Shown here: positions 43,018-51,684 of the stretch, one piece after another
Position numbering within the stretch: position 1 is the first letter of the stretch
How the letters are laid out: each line of letters opens with the position of its first letter
DNA from: Verrucomicrobiota bacterium
GTDB lineage: Bacteria > Verrucomicrobiota > Verrucomicrobiia > Opitutales > Opitutaceae
Reading direction: 5' to 3'
DNA length: 64,000 nt
Assembly: GCA_016721945.1 (NCBI GenBank)
Contig: JADKHC010000009.1
Location: forward strand, 68,346 to 132,345
Translations under genes and position numbers: made by a program
The notes under the pieces: generated by a model
The model's input: the letters and a program-made list of their open reading frames with translations, nothing else
Databases searched by the model: none
What the model was told of the DNA's origin: nothing

Positions 43018-43551
43018 TTATTTTCCAGCCGACGCCGGATTGAGCTGCACATCAACCATCAGGTCGGAAGCGATCTTCTCCAATTCGCCGCGTAGTTGGG
43101 TGAGCGATACATCGGGCGGCAACAGCACGGAAATGCGCGCCTGAAAAAGCATTGAGCCATCCATCGGCGCGTTGACCCGGTCCGAAGAAAGCTCTTCGAC
43201 GTTGACGTGGTACTGCGCAAGAATGCGCGAGATCTGGTGAAGAATGCCGGGGCGGTCCTGACCGACGAGTTCGAGCACGGCCACCGTGCCCCGCGCCGCA
43301 GAAGAAACTGAAGCCTCTTTGCGGGCCGAGATGTGCAGACCGTCTTTCTCCAGCTTCGCCAGAGTGGCGAGCAGACTGTCGCTTTTTTCCGACGGCACCT
43401 CGACACGCACGATACCGGCAAATTGTCCGCCGAGCCGACACATGCGGCTTTCCAGCCAGTTGCCGCCGTGATCGACGACGTTTGCAGTTACCAGTTCAAC
43501 GAGCCCCGGGCGATCCGGGCCGATCACAGTCATGACGAGGGTTGAAAGCAT
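43018..43551 (-). CDS. ACT-domain protein, GcvR-like
   Basis: A 177-residue protein with two ACT domains: VMTVIGPDRPGLVELVTANV and, from about residue 90, VLELVGQDRPGILHQISRIL. This double-ACT layout is that of GcvR, which controls glycine cleavage genes by binding a regulator, and of other small amino-acid-sensing proteins. There is no DNA-binding domain and no glycine cleavage gene nearby, so the partner is unknown. Start ATG at 43551. Confidence 0.88.
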   Translation of the reverse strand: MLSTLVMTVIGPDRPGLVELVTANVVDHGGNWLESRMCRLGGQFAGIVRVEVPSEKSDSLLATLAKLEKDGLHISARKEASVSSAARGTVAVLELVGQDRPGILHQISRILAQYHVNVEELSSDRVNAPMDGSMLFQARISVLLPPDVSLTQLRGELEKIASDLMVDVQLNPASAGK

Positions 43552-44040
43552 GCCGCCAACTTGGACTGCTCCGCCGCCGTCGTCAGGAAAAATCGCTGCA
43601 AGTTTTTAGCTAATGCCAATGACCCTATGCTTTTATACTAAAGTTGATCGTGGCTGGTCTGAATTTTACAGAAGAAAACGAAGGTAACGAAGAGATCCAG
43701 GAAGTACCAGCAGGCCTTCGTTCTCTTTGTTATCTTCTGTTCAAAGTCTGATAGCTTGGGGCTGTTGGTATAAGCCGTATCCATGCAATGGAGCCACCGA
43801 TGCACACTGATAAACACAGATGCCCCGGAGGATTGTTTTAACGCCGTGCGAGAATTTTCCTATTTAACCAGACCGTGAGCGATCTGATCGCCAATACCCC
43901 TGACGTTGTTTCTGCCCCAATCTGTGCTCATCGGTGTTCATCTGTGGCTCCCAACTGAGTGGTTCCAGCTTAGCACTCGCCACCCAAGCATCGCGGCTCA
44001 ATGCCACTCCTACAACCACCGGCATTTAGCCAACACTCGC
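43552..44040. repeat. Repeat-filled intergenic region
   Basis: No gene was seen. Three repeat types are present: an inverted pair CAGAAGAAAACGAAGGTAAC / TTCGTTCTCTTTGTTATCTT (43669-43742); a truncated end of the MITE-like family, AGCCGTATCCATGCA at 43773-43787 followed by TGGAGCC; and an inverted pair GAGCCACCGATGCACACTGA / CATCGGTGTTCATCTGTGGC (about 43790-43952). Confidence 0.65.
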
Positions 44041-44405
44041 TCAATCCTCCTCCAGCTTGCTGGCAAAAAGCGGCACATACATCAGAAGCACGATGACGGC
44101 AGTCGTGAAATAGTTCAACGCATCCGCATATGATAAAAGAAAAATGGCCATGATACCCGATCCTTCGGCCATCGCCAAACCGACGACGTAGATCGGGAGG
44201 ACCTTAATCAGGGATTTCAACCTTGGTAGCAGCAGGAAACGCACCGCCACAGAGATCACCAAGGGAATCAGCGGAACGAACCGCAAGACTTCCCCCCCGT
44301 GTCGGCCACTACCGCTGATTTACGGCCAAGAAAAACATAGACCATGCAGAGGCCTGATATAATCGCAAACCACAGTATCCAGAGTACGAGCTTTTTGGGA
44401 TTCAT
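44041..44405 (-). pseudogene. Small membrane protein gene frameshifted in a G7 tract
   Basis: Read from an ATG at 44405, the minus strand encodes MNPKKLVLWILWFAIISGLC and a membrane helix up to VADTGG, where a run of seven G (44292-44298) shifts the frame to an early stop. One more G would join it to EVLRFVPLIPLVISVAVRFL and the rest, which ends SKLEED at 44041. The restored protein would have about 121 residues and four membrane helices. The family was not recognised. It is either a decayed or phase-variable gene, or a homopolymer miscount. Confidence 0.65.
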
Positions 44406-44516
44406 GTGCGTAGTACTGCGCCGCATTCGAGGTATTGGAGTAGATCCATAATGAGAGTTTTCCCGGAGAAAGTGAATCAGCAGGTCAGCGTTGCAGATCG
44501 CCCCGATTAACAGCTT

Positions 44517-45050
44517 TCACTTTTGAATTAGAACAGGAGTTCCAACATTGATGATCTTATAGAGCGTTTCTATATCTGCATTTTCTAAAGCAATACAGCC
44601 CCAGGTCCAATCAGAGGCAGTACCGCAACCATGAATCATAATCTCGCCGCCAAGCGACGTATTCCATGGCGGCACCTGCTTACGTTGATTCGCCAGAAGT
44701 ATCTTTTTGTATTGTGCCTCCGATATCAATCCAGCCGCCAAACCACGCTTGGCGTCATCTGCATTCGGATAACTAAGCCCAAGCGATAAATAAAAACGGC
44801 TTTTATTGTTCTTCGAACAAACGTAATAGGTCCCTTCCGGAGTTTTCCTATCACCCTCAATTTGCTTCGACCCCACCGGAGAAGTCCCAAGCGCAATCTT
44901 GTAAGAATTCAACCGCACTACTCCGTCGAAAACCTCAAGTGTCCTGGCCGCCTTGGAGACAACAATCGAATACGAAGCCTCAGCAGCGACGCCATGAACC
45001 GTCGCCATGAGAAGCAGAGCAATCAGTAGATGTTTGGTTATAATCCGCAC
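44517..45050 (-). CDS. L,D-transpeptidase (YkuD family)
   Basis: A 177-residue exported enzyme. A signal peptide (TKHLLIALLLMATVHGVAAE) is followed by the YkuD domain with RKTPEGTYYVCSKN and the catalytic motif IMIHGCGTASDWTWGCIAL (His and Cys; usual HG...ST.GC). Such enzymes make 3-3 crosslinks in peptidoglycan or attach proteins to it. The HGCG variant with an extra Cys is less common. The start codon is GTG; the first about 45 bases are nearly the same as at the start of the neighbouring gene at 45643. Confidence 0.9.
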   Translation of the reverse strand: MRIITKHLLIALLLMATVHGVAAEASYSIVVSKAARTLEVFDGVVRLNSYKIALGTSPVGSKQIEGDRKTPEGTYYVCSKNNKSRFYLSLGLSYPNADDAKRGLAAGLISEAQYKKILLANQRKQVPPWNTSLGGEIMIHGCGTASDWTWGCIALENADIETLYKIINVGTPVLIQK

Positions 45051-45247
45051 GATATAATATTTTCTGAATTTAATAGGAATTATCCGCGCTGTCTAGAAAT
45101 CTGCGTGCCTCTGTGCAATCTGCGAAACAAATCCAGTGCTGAACCGATATAGCAGGTAGAACCAAAGCGGCAGAGTCTTTCCGCAGATGAACGCAGATGA
45201 ATACCGATTCAAGAAACAGAGGCGAAACATGTTTTCGTGCGATATTT

Positions 45248-45643
45248 TTACTTGAGCGGAATACACGGTGTCGTTTTAGAGAGAATCCTGGAGTCCAAGA
45301 TACAGGACGTGCTGCATCCCAGGAAATACATAATAATATCAATCCAGCTGAAGCTCGTCCCCATAAGGACACTAAGCAGGCCTCCTCGACGCAACCCAAG
45401 AGCGTCAGATAGATGAAAATATTGAGTAGCCTCGACGAGGCAGGAAAAGACAAACACCGCGACAGCAAGTGTAAGCGGTTTATCATCACGAAACCCCTTG
45501 ATGAGATGATAAAGCAGAATCACCACTAGGAAATCACTGAGGTACGACCGGATAAATCGAACGTCCGCAAAGACCGTCCCCACCAAGATTTCGGCAGCGA
45601 AGACAAGCAGGGCAATCAGCAGATGTTTGGTTCTGAGCCGCAC
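45248..45643 (-). CDS. DUF2809 membrane protein
   Basis: A 131-residue protein with four predicted membrane helices. FADVRFIRSYLSDFLVVILL and the later LVEATQYFHLSDALGL are typical of DUF2809, a family of unknown function. GTG at 45643 is preferred: a long upstream extension is unconserved and overlaps the next gene. Its first codons (GTG CGG ... AACCAAACATCT) match those of the L,D-transpeptidase gene downstream. Confidence 0.8.
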   Translation of the reverse strand: MRLRTKHLLIALLVFAAEILVGTVFADVRFIRSYLSDFLVVILLYHLIKGFRDDKPLTLAVAVFVFSCLVEATQYFHLSDALGLRRGGLLSVLMGTSFSWIDIIMYFLGCSTSCILDSRILSKTTPCIPLK

Positions 45644-45690
45644 GATGAGGATAGTGTTTCTTTTCCGAACGTTAAGTCCAGCGCGCCGGG

Positions 45691-46179
45691 TCAGGTCGAG
45701 GTTTCTCCCGTGACCGCTGCCGCATCTACCCGGTTGGAGGTTTCTTTGTGGTTCCCGATTTTGACTAAACCATGCAAGTAGCAAGCGCCGATAGCGGCAC
45801 TCACTAAGGACGTAAGTACTACAAAAACCATTCTGCCCTTCAGTTCATCGAGATAGGTATCTTGAAACATCAAGAACGCCGGAACTCCGAGCAACCCTCG
45901 CACCAAGAAAAGCGTGGCTATAAGTATCAGCGCGGCACTCTGGAACGGTAAGCGGAACGCCCCAGTCGCTCCAAACACCCCGTACAAGCCGAAAAGTGCG
46001 AATATTAATGCAATGGCCGCAGTGGTTACTGCGTTGGAGTCAGATCCTTGCGCCGCCAAGCGCGCAGCTTCTTCGCCCGCGCCAAAAAACCGATACCAAT
46101 CCGGTCCACCTATAATGATCAAAACGTGTAGGATAGAAACCAGGATACTCGCGAACCCGCCAAACAATAGAGGTTTCAT
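45691..46179 (-). CDS. Hypothetical four-helix membrane protein
   Basis: A 162-residue protein with four predicted membrane helices (residues about 4-24, 52-72, 78-98, 117-138), including LIFALFGLYGVFGATGAF. It lies upstream of the DUF2809 gene with a 47-base gap, in the same direction. No domain recognised. The last 20 residues are hydrophilic. Confidence 0.75.
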   Translation of the reverse strand: MKPLLFGGFASILVSILHVLIIIGGPDWYRFFGAGEEAARLAAQGSDSNAVTTAAIALIFALFGLYGVFGATGAFRLPFQSAALILIATLFLVRGLLGVPAFLMFQDTYLDELKGRMVFVVLTSLVSAAIGACYLHGLVKIGNHKETSNRVDAAAVTGETST

Positions 46180-46214
46180 TTATTTGGTCGTCGGCTCTGA
46201 TGCCTCAGGCAAAA

Positions 46215-46586
46215 TCAAGACTGCTTCCTCTTGTGAATCATTAGAAAGTTTCCGTCGGGATCTTTTACTACCGCCATTCGGCAAACAGGTGTCTCCTGCG
46301 CGTCCATCGCAAAAGCACAATCCTTCAGCTTCAGACTCGATATAGCAGCGTCGAAATCAGCAACCTCGAGGGCTATCGCACCGCCATCCTTTGAAGGTTT
46401 GAATAACGGCGCACCACAACCAATCGCCAGCGTTCCCTGCCCGATGTCGTATTCGACAAAACCCATATCGCCCTTGTCGAACACGCTCGTCGCCTTCAAC
46501 CCCAGCACTCCTTCATAAAACTGGCGCCCTTTCGCCAAGTTTGAAACCGGAAGAACCGTAAATGCTATATTAATTGCATTAATCAT
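46215..46586 (-). CDS. VOC-family protein
   Basis: A 123-residue glyoxalase-fold protein: IAFTVLPVSNLAKGRQFYEG, FVEYDIGQGTLAIG and the end CRMAVVKDPDGNFLMIHKRK. The usual first His ligand is missing (Thr or Val at that place), while the later Glu is replaced by Met/Ile, so it may not bind metal. Its role is unknown. It lies 35 bases upstream of the four-helix membrane gene. Confidence 0.85.
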   Translation of the reverse strand: MINAINIAFTVLPVSNLAKGRQFYEGVLGLKATSVFDKGDMGFVEYDIGQGTLAIGCGAPLFKPSKDGGAIALEVADFDAAISSLKLKDCAFAMDAQETPVCRMAVVKDPDGNFLMIHKRKQS

Positions 46587-46712
46587 AAAGAGTAGAGATA
46601 AGTTCTGCCTAAAAATTTTGGATCAGGAAGGACATCGCATCAAAAAAACGGCCACACACTGAGGCATTGCTTGATTTGGCATGCTCCATACGCATGGGCT
46701 CTCCTCATCGAG

Positions 46713-46982
46713 CTAACCAAGATGCCGCCTTTTGATTTTCTCGTACTCGCCAAGGTCAATTGCTCCAGCGTCGTAAAGTGCTTTGGCTTTCTTAATTTCA
46801 TCAAGGCTACTGCCCCCACCGCTGTCGCCATCAATTCCGGCAATGCCTTCACCCCTCTTGTAGGATTTGTAGGCAAAATACCAACAAACCGGGAGCGATA
46901 TTGGCCAAAGCGGAATAAAAAGGCCCAATATCAGTAGCATTAATGTGCTAAACTTTACGGTGTTTGCTTTTTCATTAGCCAT
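46713..46982 (-). CDS. Small membrane protein with SHOCT motif
   Basis: An 89-residue protein. Two hydrophobic stretches (FSTLMLLILGLFIPLWPISL and the following CWYFAYKS) form one or two membrane helices. The C-terminus, IKKAKALYDAGAIDLGEYEK and IKRRHLG, is a SHOCT motif, a short helical hairpin found at the ends of many small proteins. Function unknown. It is the gene next to the IS66 insertion, 99 bases away. Confidence 0.8.
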   Translation of the reverse strand: MANEKANTVKFSTLMLLILGLFIPLWPISLPVCWYFAYKSYKRGEGIAGIDGDSGGGSSLDEIKKAKALYDAGAIDLGEYEKIKRRHLG

Positions 46983-47189
46983 AGGAAGATGTAGTTTTTA
47001 CCGAACTGTGTCATGAATTCTTACCGCGCTTTACGGGAGAGAGTTAATATGCTGCCATGATGCAAGTCCATGGAAATTAGAGTATCCGACCGACCGGGTG
47101 CCACGGGATGAGGCTTGATTGAGCGGCGAGTGGTTGGGGATGTTTAGCATTGTTAAATCACAATGCTAAACACTGCGGCCTCACATTGC

Positions 47190-48691
47190 TTAGGATTGTG
47201 GGAGTGGTTTCCAGCTGGAGGGCAGCAGGTCGTCGAGTTTGTCCTGGTTGGACATTGCGGGCAGGCGGGTGAGCACGTCTTTGAGGTAGGCAAAAGGTTC
47301 GACCCGGTGTCGCTGGCACGAGACGACCAGCGAGTAAATGATCGCGGAGCGCTGGCCGGCGTCGGGGTGACCGATAAACAACCAGTTCTTCCGCCCAAGG
47401 GCGGAGGGTCTGATCGCGTTTTCAACCAAGTTGTTGTCGATGCGGGAGCGGCCGTGGTCACAGTGCGCGATCAAAACTGTCCAATGGTTGAGCAAATACG
47501 TGCAGGCTTCGCCCAGCGCAGACTTGGGCCGCACCTGTTCCCGCAGTTTAACCGCGCAGCGTTTGAGCAAACCCAGCGTCAGCCCAAAATAGCTGTGGCG
47601 CAGCGCTGCGCGTTTTGCCGGGCCGACGGCTTGCGCGTCCCAGGTTTTTTCAAAGTGGTAGAGCGAGCCGATCAGCCGAAGGATGAAGCCCGCTCGCACC
47701 GGGCTTTCCTCCAGCGCCTTGGTAAAATACCGCCTCGCGTGCGCCCAACAGCCCAGATGCACCGCGCCCGGGTTGTCCTTGGCCACGCTGGCGTAGGCCC
47801 CATAACCATCCGATTGAAGCAAGCCGGTGTAGCCGCGCAACAACTCCTGCGCGTGCGAGTGTTCGCGGCTCATGCGCCAATGGAAGACCACGTCGCCTTT
47901 GGGACGACCCAGGACCCACAAGTAACCTTGGGATGTTTTGCCGTCCTTGTCGGGGTCCTGGCAGCGGATCGGCGTCTCGTCGCCTGTACATAACCACTCG
48001 CCAGAAGCCTTTTGTGCATCTCGCGGTAAATGATCTCCAGCCAACCTGCGGCCTGCGCCACCCAGTCGACCATCGTCTGGCGCGGCAGTTGCACGCCCTG
48101 GCGCTCCCATTGTTTGGCTTGGCGGTAAAGCGGCAGGTGCTCGACGTACTTGGCGATCAGCACCCAGGCGAGCAGTCCGGCCGAGGCATAACCACCCGCC
48201 ACCGGCCTCACGGGCGCGGGTGCCAGCAGCGGCGCGAGTTCACGGTTGGTCTTGTGCCGGTACTTCGGGCGCACGATCTCGCGCTTCACCAGCTGCGGCG
48301 GGACGATGTCGACCTCGAAGGTTCTTTCCTCGCCGATCTTTTCGTAATGCTGGGGCGCGGCTTTCACTTCCTCGGGGATGATCTCGATCGTTTCTTTCAC
48401 CGGAAGTTTTTCAAAACGTTCCTGCGCGCTCACGCGCCTGGCCTCCTGTTTCACCCGCTCGTAGCTGACTTGCTGCACCGTGATTGCCTCGACACGTTTT
48501 TGCAGCAGGTCCAGGGCGAACGTCAGTTGGGCCTTGTCGATGGTTTCGCCCTGGCCGCCGCCGAAGAGCTTCTTTCTGAGCCACGACATCTGCAACTGCG
48601 CCTGCGCCAGCTCCTCTTCGAGGGACTGGATGCGCTGCATCGCCTGCTCAAGTGTCATCATGCAACGCGTTGATAGCAAGCGGCATGCCAA
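47190..48691 (-). pseudogene. tnpC: IS66 transposase TnpC, frameshifted
   Basis: The DDE transposase of the element, about 500 residues. The first frame (from 48691) has the N-terminal coiled coil, an SMWLRKKLFG-like zinc-finger-associated region and the start of the catalytic domain up to GYVQA. A missing base at about 47981 breaks the reading just before the first catalytic Asp: restoring one G gives YVQADETPIRCQDPDKDGKT. The second frame then has LLQSDGYGAYASV, LGCWAHARRYF and DNNLVENAIRPSALG with the catalytic Glu, ending at 47190. As it stands no active transposase can be made. Confidence 0.92.
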
Positions 48692-48704
48692 CTATAACCA
48701 CTGG

Positions 48705-49052
48705 CTATCTTTCGTACCAGGCCTTGCGCAGGCCGTCCTTGAGTTCGATGCCGCTAACAAGCATCGAGAGCGCCTCCGGCGTGAGCGAGAGCTTGGTCTG
48801 CGCGCTCGCACTTTGCGGCCACGAGAAGCGGCCTTTTTCCAGGCGCTTGGCCAGAACCCACGCGCCGGTGCCGTCCCAGTAGAGGATTTTAAGCCGGTCG
48901 CGGGTCTTGTTGATAAACACAAACATCGCGCCGCCCTTGGGATCCTCCTGGAGCTTTTCCGACGCCAGCCCCCAGAGCCCGTTAAACTGTTTGCGCATGT
49001 CGATCGGTTCGACTGCCACGAAGATTTTGACCGCCGCAGGTATCGCCATCAT
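48705..49052 (-). CDS. tnpB: IS66 accessory protein TnpB (Orf2)
   Basis: A 115-residue IS66 Orf2: VKIFVAVEPIDMRKQFNGLW, MFVFINKTRDRLKILYWDGT and WVLAKRLEKGRFSWP are the hallmarks of the family. It is needed with TnpA and TnpC for IS66 transposition; its exact role is not known. It starts four bases after the tnpA stop. Confidence 0.95.
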   Translation of the reverse strand: MMAIPAAVKIFVAVEPIDMRKQFNGLWGLASEKLQEDPKGGAMFVFINKTRDRLKILYWDGTGAWVLAKRLEKGRFSWPQSASAQTKLSLTPEALSMLVSGIELKDGLRKAWYER

Positions 49053-49056
49053 CGCT

Positions 49057-49410
49057 TCAGGCCCTCAACAGGTGCACCAACCCGGCCAGTTCGTCCGCCC
49101 GGCTGCCGCGCAGAAGCGTGCCGTCCGCCAAAACCACCTCCAAGGTGTAGCCGCCCGACAAGCTCGGAGCCGACACCTCGGCAAAACGCACCGTTGGTCT
49201 GGCCAGCGCTTGCATGTGCCGGCGCTTATGCAGCCACCACACCAGCGTGCTGTACCGGATGCCTTCCTTCCTGGCGTAGTCTCTTTGCGTCAGCCCGCTC
49301 TTCTCGTAGCCATCGACGATGCGCCGCTTGCGCTCCTCGTCGTAGAGCCGGTGCCCTCGCTTGTCGCGCTTCTTCTCTGCGGTGATGACTTCGGTGCTGA
49401 TCGCTTCCAT
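49057..49410 (-). CDS. tnpA: IS66 accessory protein TnpA (Orf1)
   Basis: A 117-residue protein with a helix-turn-helix (RRIVDGYEKSGLTQRDYARK, EGIRYSTLVWWLHKRR) of the IS3/IS66 Orf1 type, followed by a C-terminal part ending EVVLADGTLLRGSRADEL as in IS66 TnpA. First gene in the element. The 35 bases from the ATG to the end of the terminal repeat must contain the promoter. Confidence 0.92.
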   Translation of the reverse strand: MEAISTEVITAEKKRDKRGHRLYDEERKRRIVDGYEKSGLTQRDYARKEGIRYSTLVWWLHKRRHMQALARPTVRFAEVSAPSLSGGYTLEVVLADGTLLRGSRADELAGLVHLLRA

Positions 49411-49607
49411 CCCGCCATCCTACATCCTTTCTTCTTCCCTAACCAGTGGGTACCCGGACGGTCGGATACAAATTAGAGGCCTATTCTAGTGATTGTATCA
49501 TATAGATTGGGCAGAGCCGATCAGATCGAAAGAACTATTTCAATTTCCACAGGAACGCTGGGGAATAGCCCTAAGAACGCCTTGCGGCCTATACTCTAAT
49601 CACCCAA

Positions 49608-50252
49608 TTATACATCTTCTTTCTTCGCCTCAGCCAACATCATTCCGCCCTGAGAGCTAACTGCAGCTCCGAGAATGGACCGATGCAAATCACGATCAGC
49701 TGCGTTGATATCCTCGATACGATAAAGCGACTCTTCATCCTTATACTTAAAGAACTGCACCTCTCGGGCACCAATAACCTTAGCAAACAAGAAATTCGGG
49801 AAGCTATCCCGATAATTTCTATACTCCTTAACGGCTAGATGCTGCTTCTCTATGCGGGCCCTTAAATAGCCTTCAACTTCGTTGATATCGTGCTGAACTT
49901 TATTTTGGCTTTCATCGGCTTTGGTTCCAGCACTGCTTGTGGCAACGATAGGGAGCGCTGGGGCCATATTCGGCTGCGACTGACCAGAAATTACGATATT
50001 AGCGTCCGGCCTCAGCGCTTTCATTCTTAGCTCATGATCTTGGTAATCTTTTGCTATGATCCGCGCCCGCAGTAACAAATCGCGTCTATGACCAAGCGCA
50101 GTATTTATGTCAGCGTCGAGCGAGTCCACCTCATTATAGAGCACCTTGACTCGATTGAATCGCTTAATTGTCATGCGAATCAAAATCAGGATCGCAACGG
50201 CCCAAGCGATCCACTTTGTGATGGTGATAATTTCTTGATCTGTAGTAGGCAT
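49608..50252 (-). CDS. LemA-family membrane protein
   Basis: A 214-residue protein with an N-terminal membrane helix (ITKWIAWAVAILILIRMTI) and the LemA helical domain FNRVKVLYNEVDSLDADINT then HRRDLLLRARIIAKDY, with the later EKQHLAVKEYRNYRDSFPN segment. LemA proteins have an external helical bundle; function unknown. It is preceded on the same strand by two genes for exported proteins, and the three may be one operon. Confidence 0.88.
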   Translation of the reverse strand: MPTTDQEIITITKWIAWAVAILILIRMTIKRFNRVKVLYNEVDSLDADINTALGHRRDLLLRARIIAKDYQDHELRMKALRPDANIVISGQSQPNMAPALPIVATSSAGTKADESQNKVQHDINEVEGYLRARIEKQHLAVKEYRNYRDSFPNFLFAKVIGAREVQFFKYKDEESLYRIEDINAADRDLHRSILGAAVSSQGGMMLAEAKKEDV

Positions 50253-50321
50253 GGTTACTTCCGGCTAGCAGCAGGTATGTTGGTCAAAGATGTTGAAGTG
50301 GTGTTTTACCGATTTGCCTGC

Positions 50322-50795
50322 TTACTTAGGCTCAAGGGTCTTCTCCAGGTCTTCGCGAAGTACCGCACTTGCTTTCGGCTCCAGCACCGGATCGCTCCAT
50401 GGCTCCACTTGCAGAGCTTTGACGACTGCCCTTACACTTGTCGCCTCTCCGTCTTCCTTTATGACAACAATAACGTACCGCGTGCCCGTTTGCTTCCAAC
50501 CCCCACTAACAGATATTACTGTCGTTATCTGCCCCGTTTCTTTGCTGGCGGCCTCGATTGTCTGCCCCTGCTTTTCAAGGTAGGTGAGCACGGTTTCATA
50601 AACCACATCGTGCTTTTGTTGGACAGTGAAAAGCTCTCCTCCGCTAACGTGCTTCGGCTTTTCTGACTCTGCCCGTATGCGAGCCTTTCGCTCGCTGCGG
50701 TTTTCGGCCAAGATACTGGGCAGGAACAATACTAATGCAGTAATAATGAGCAATAGTGTCTTCACGGAGTTACTATTATTTAGTTTTTTCTCCAA
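50322..50795 (-). CDS. Exported hypothetical protein
   Basis: A 157-residue protein with a signal peptide (TLLLIITALVLFLPSILAEN) and a small alpha/beta domain (DVVYETVLTYLEKQGQTIEA, TRYVIVVIKEDGEATSVRAV). No family was recognised; the fold could be like DUF4136/lipoprotein-type domains. Its start overlaps the end of the upstream gene by 20 bases and it precedes the LemA gene by 69 bases. Confidence 0.75.
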   Translation of the reverse strand: MEKKLNNSNSVKTLLLIITALVLFLPSILAENRSERKARIRAESEKPKHVSGGELFTVQQKHDVVYETVLTYLEKQGQTIEAASKETGQITTVISVSGGWKQTGTRYVIVVIKEDGEATSVRAVVKALQVEPWSDPVLEPKASAVLREDLEKTLEPK

Positions 50796-51378
50796 CGACA
50801 GTGCCGTCCCGCAATTTCATGGTGACCTTATTGATCTCAATAAATACCACCTTGTTTGTACTATAGTTCAACTCTTTCTCTTTCGACGAAATAAGCGCCC
50901 CCTCAACTGTTATAGAAACCTCGCGATTACGCTGCAAGCTGCTGGAAAGCCCCTTAGCGGTCGCCATGTCGACCGGCACAAGTGAAAAATCTGAAGCGTT
51001 ACTGAACATCACAGCATAACCACGATTGAAGGGGATGAACGTGCTTTCAGAAAACCCTGACGGGAATCCTTTGGCCTTAAAATCATACGCCGCCAACTGT
51101 GCTCCAATCACAATCATCCAGGTTTTCGTGGTTTTTGCTTCAGCTACTCTTTTGTCGATTACGGGCTCAATTTTCTCAAACAGCTCGTGAGCAGTAAATT
51201 CATCTGGGGCATTCCTGTAATCATTGGAAAGTATCTTCGCCAAAGTCTCTTTCGGCGTGGGGATTTCAGCCTTCACTTCGTAAACAAATGGCGCGTTGTC
51301 GTCGGAAAGGCGAACTGCCTGCGCGTTTGCACAAGCAATGGTTGCTAATATGATAAACGGGAGTGAATACACTTTCAT
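50776..51378 (-). CDS. Exported hypothetical protein
   Basis: A 200-residue protein with a signal peptide (VYSLPFIILATIACANAQAV). A central helical region (HELFEKIEPVIDKRVAEAKT) is followed by beta-rich segments. Function unknown. It is the first of three adjacent genes of exported or membrane proteins ending with lemA. Confidence 0.75.
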   Translation of the reverse strand: MKVYSLPFIILATIACANAQAVRLSDDNAPFVYEVKAEIPTPKETLAKILSNDYRNAPDEFTAHELFEKIEPVIDKRVAEAKTTKTWMIVIGAQLAAYDFKAKGFPSGFSESTFIPFNRGYAVMFSNASDFSLVPVDMATAKGLSSSLQRNREVSITVEGALISSKEKELNYSTNKVVFIEINKVTMKLRDGTVVGEKTK

Positions 51379-51449
51379 TGGATTATGTTTTATTTTTAGC
51401 CTAAAATCGAAACCTAGCGACCTGTATTTTTTGATGACATTCTATATTA

Positions 51450-51680
51450 TTACAATGGACGTACGTCGACAGTCCAGCCCGCCTGCCCCCACCTCGCATC
51501 CGCAACCTTCACTAATTCATCCCAAAGCATACGGGCAGCAATGAGATCATTTCCAGCATCTGCGACTTGGTCTTCATCTGTACTTGTATTCTGAAGAACC
51601 ATTAGGCACTGCATTCGATCCTGAATAGCCTTCATGATCGTAAGGAAATCATTCTTAGAAAGAGATAACGTGATATCCAT
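51450..51680 (-). CDS. Candidate immunity/antitoxin protein to the Tse2-like toxin
   Basis: A 76-residue, acidic, mostly helical protein (ITLSLSKNDFLTIMKAIQDR, DQVADAGNDLIAARMLWDEL). No domain recognised. It begins four bases after the stop of the Tse2-like toxin gene, in the same direction, and its size is like that of Tsi2 (77 residues), the helical antidote of Tse2 in Pseudomonas aeruginosa. The call rests on position and size, not on sequence identity. ATG at 51680 is preferred; a longer form overlaps the toxin gene. Confidence 0.6.
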   Translation of the reverse strand: MDITLSLSKNDFLTIMKAIQDRMQCLMVLQNTSTDEDQVADAGNDLIAARMLWDELVKVADARWGQAGWTVDVRPL

Positions 51681-51684
51681 ATAG

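Larger units (their letters stand above)
47082..49469 (-). mobile_element. Complete IS66-family insertion sequence
   Basis: A 2,388-base element with terminal inverted repeats GTATCCGACCGACCGGGTGC (from 47082) and the reverse match ending CCGGACGGTCGGATAC at 49469. It is flanked by a perfect 8-base target duplication, AAATTAGA, at 47074-47081 and 49470-49477, the size expected for IS66. It carries the three standard genes tnpA, tnpB and tnpC on the minus strand. The intact duplication indicates a recent insertion into intergenic DNA; tnpC, however, has a frameshift. Confidence 0.95.

Noticed and set aside
47190..48691. Programmed frameshifting between the two tnpC frames
   Set aside because: IS66 TnpC is normally one frame, no slippery heptamer is present and the break is at a conserved catalytic motif, so a simple deletion or sequencing error is likelier.
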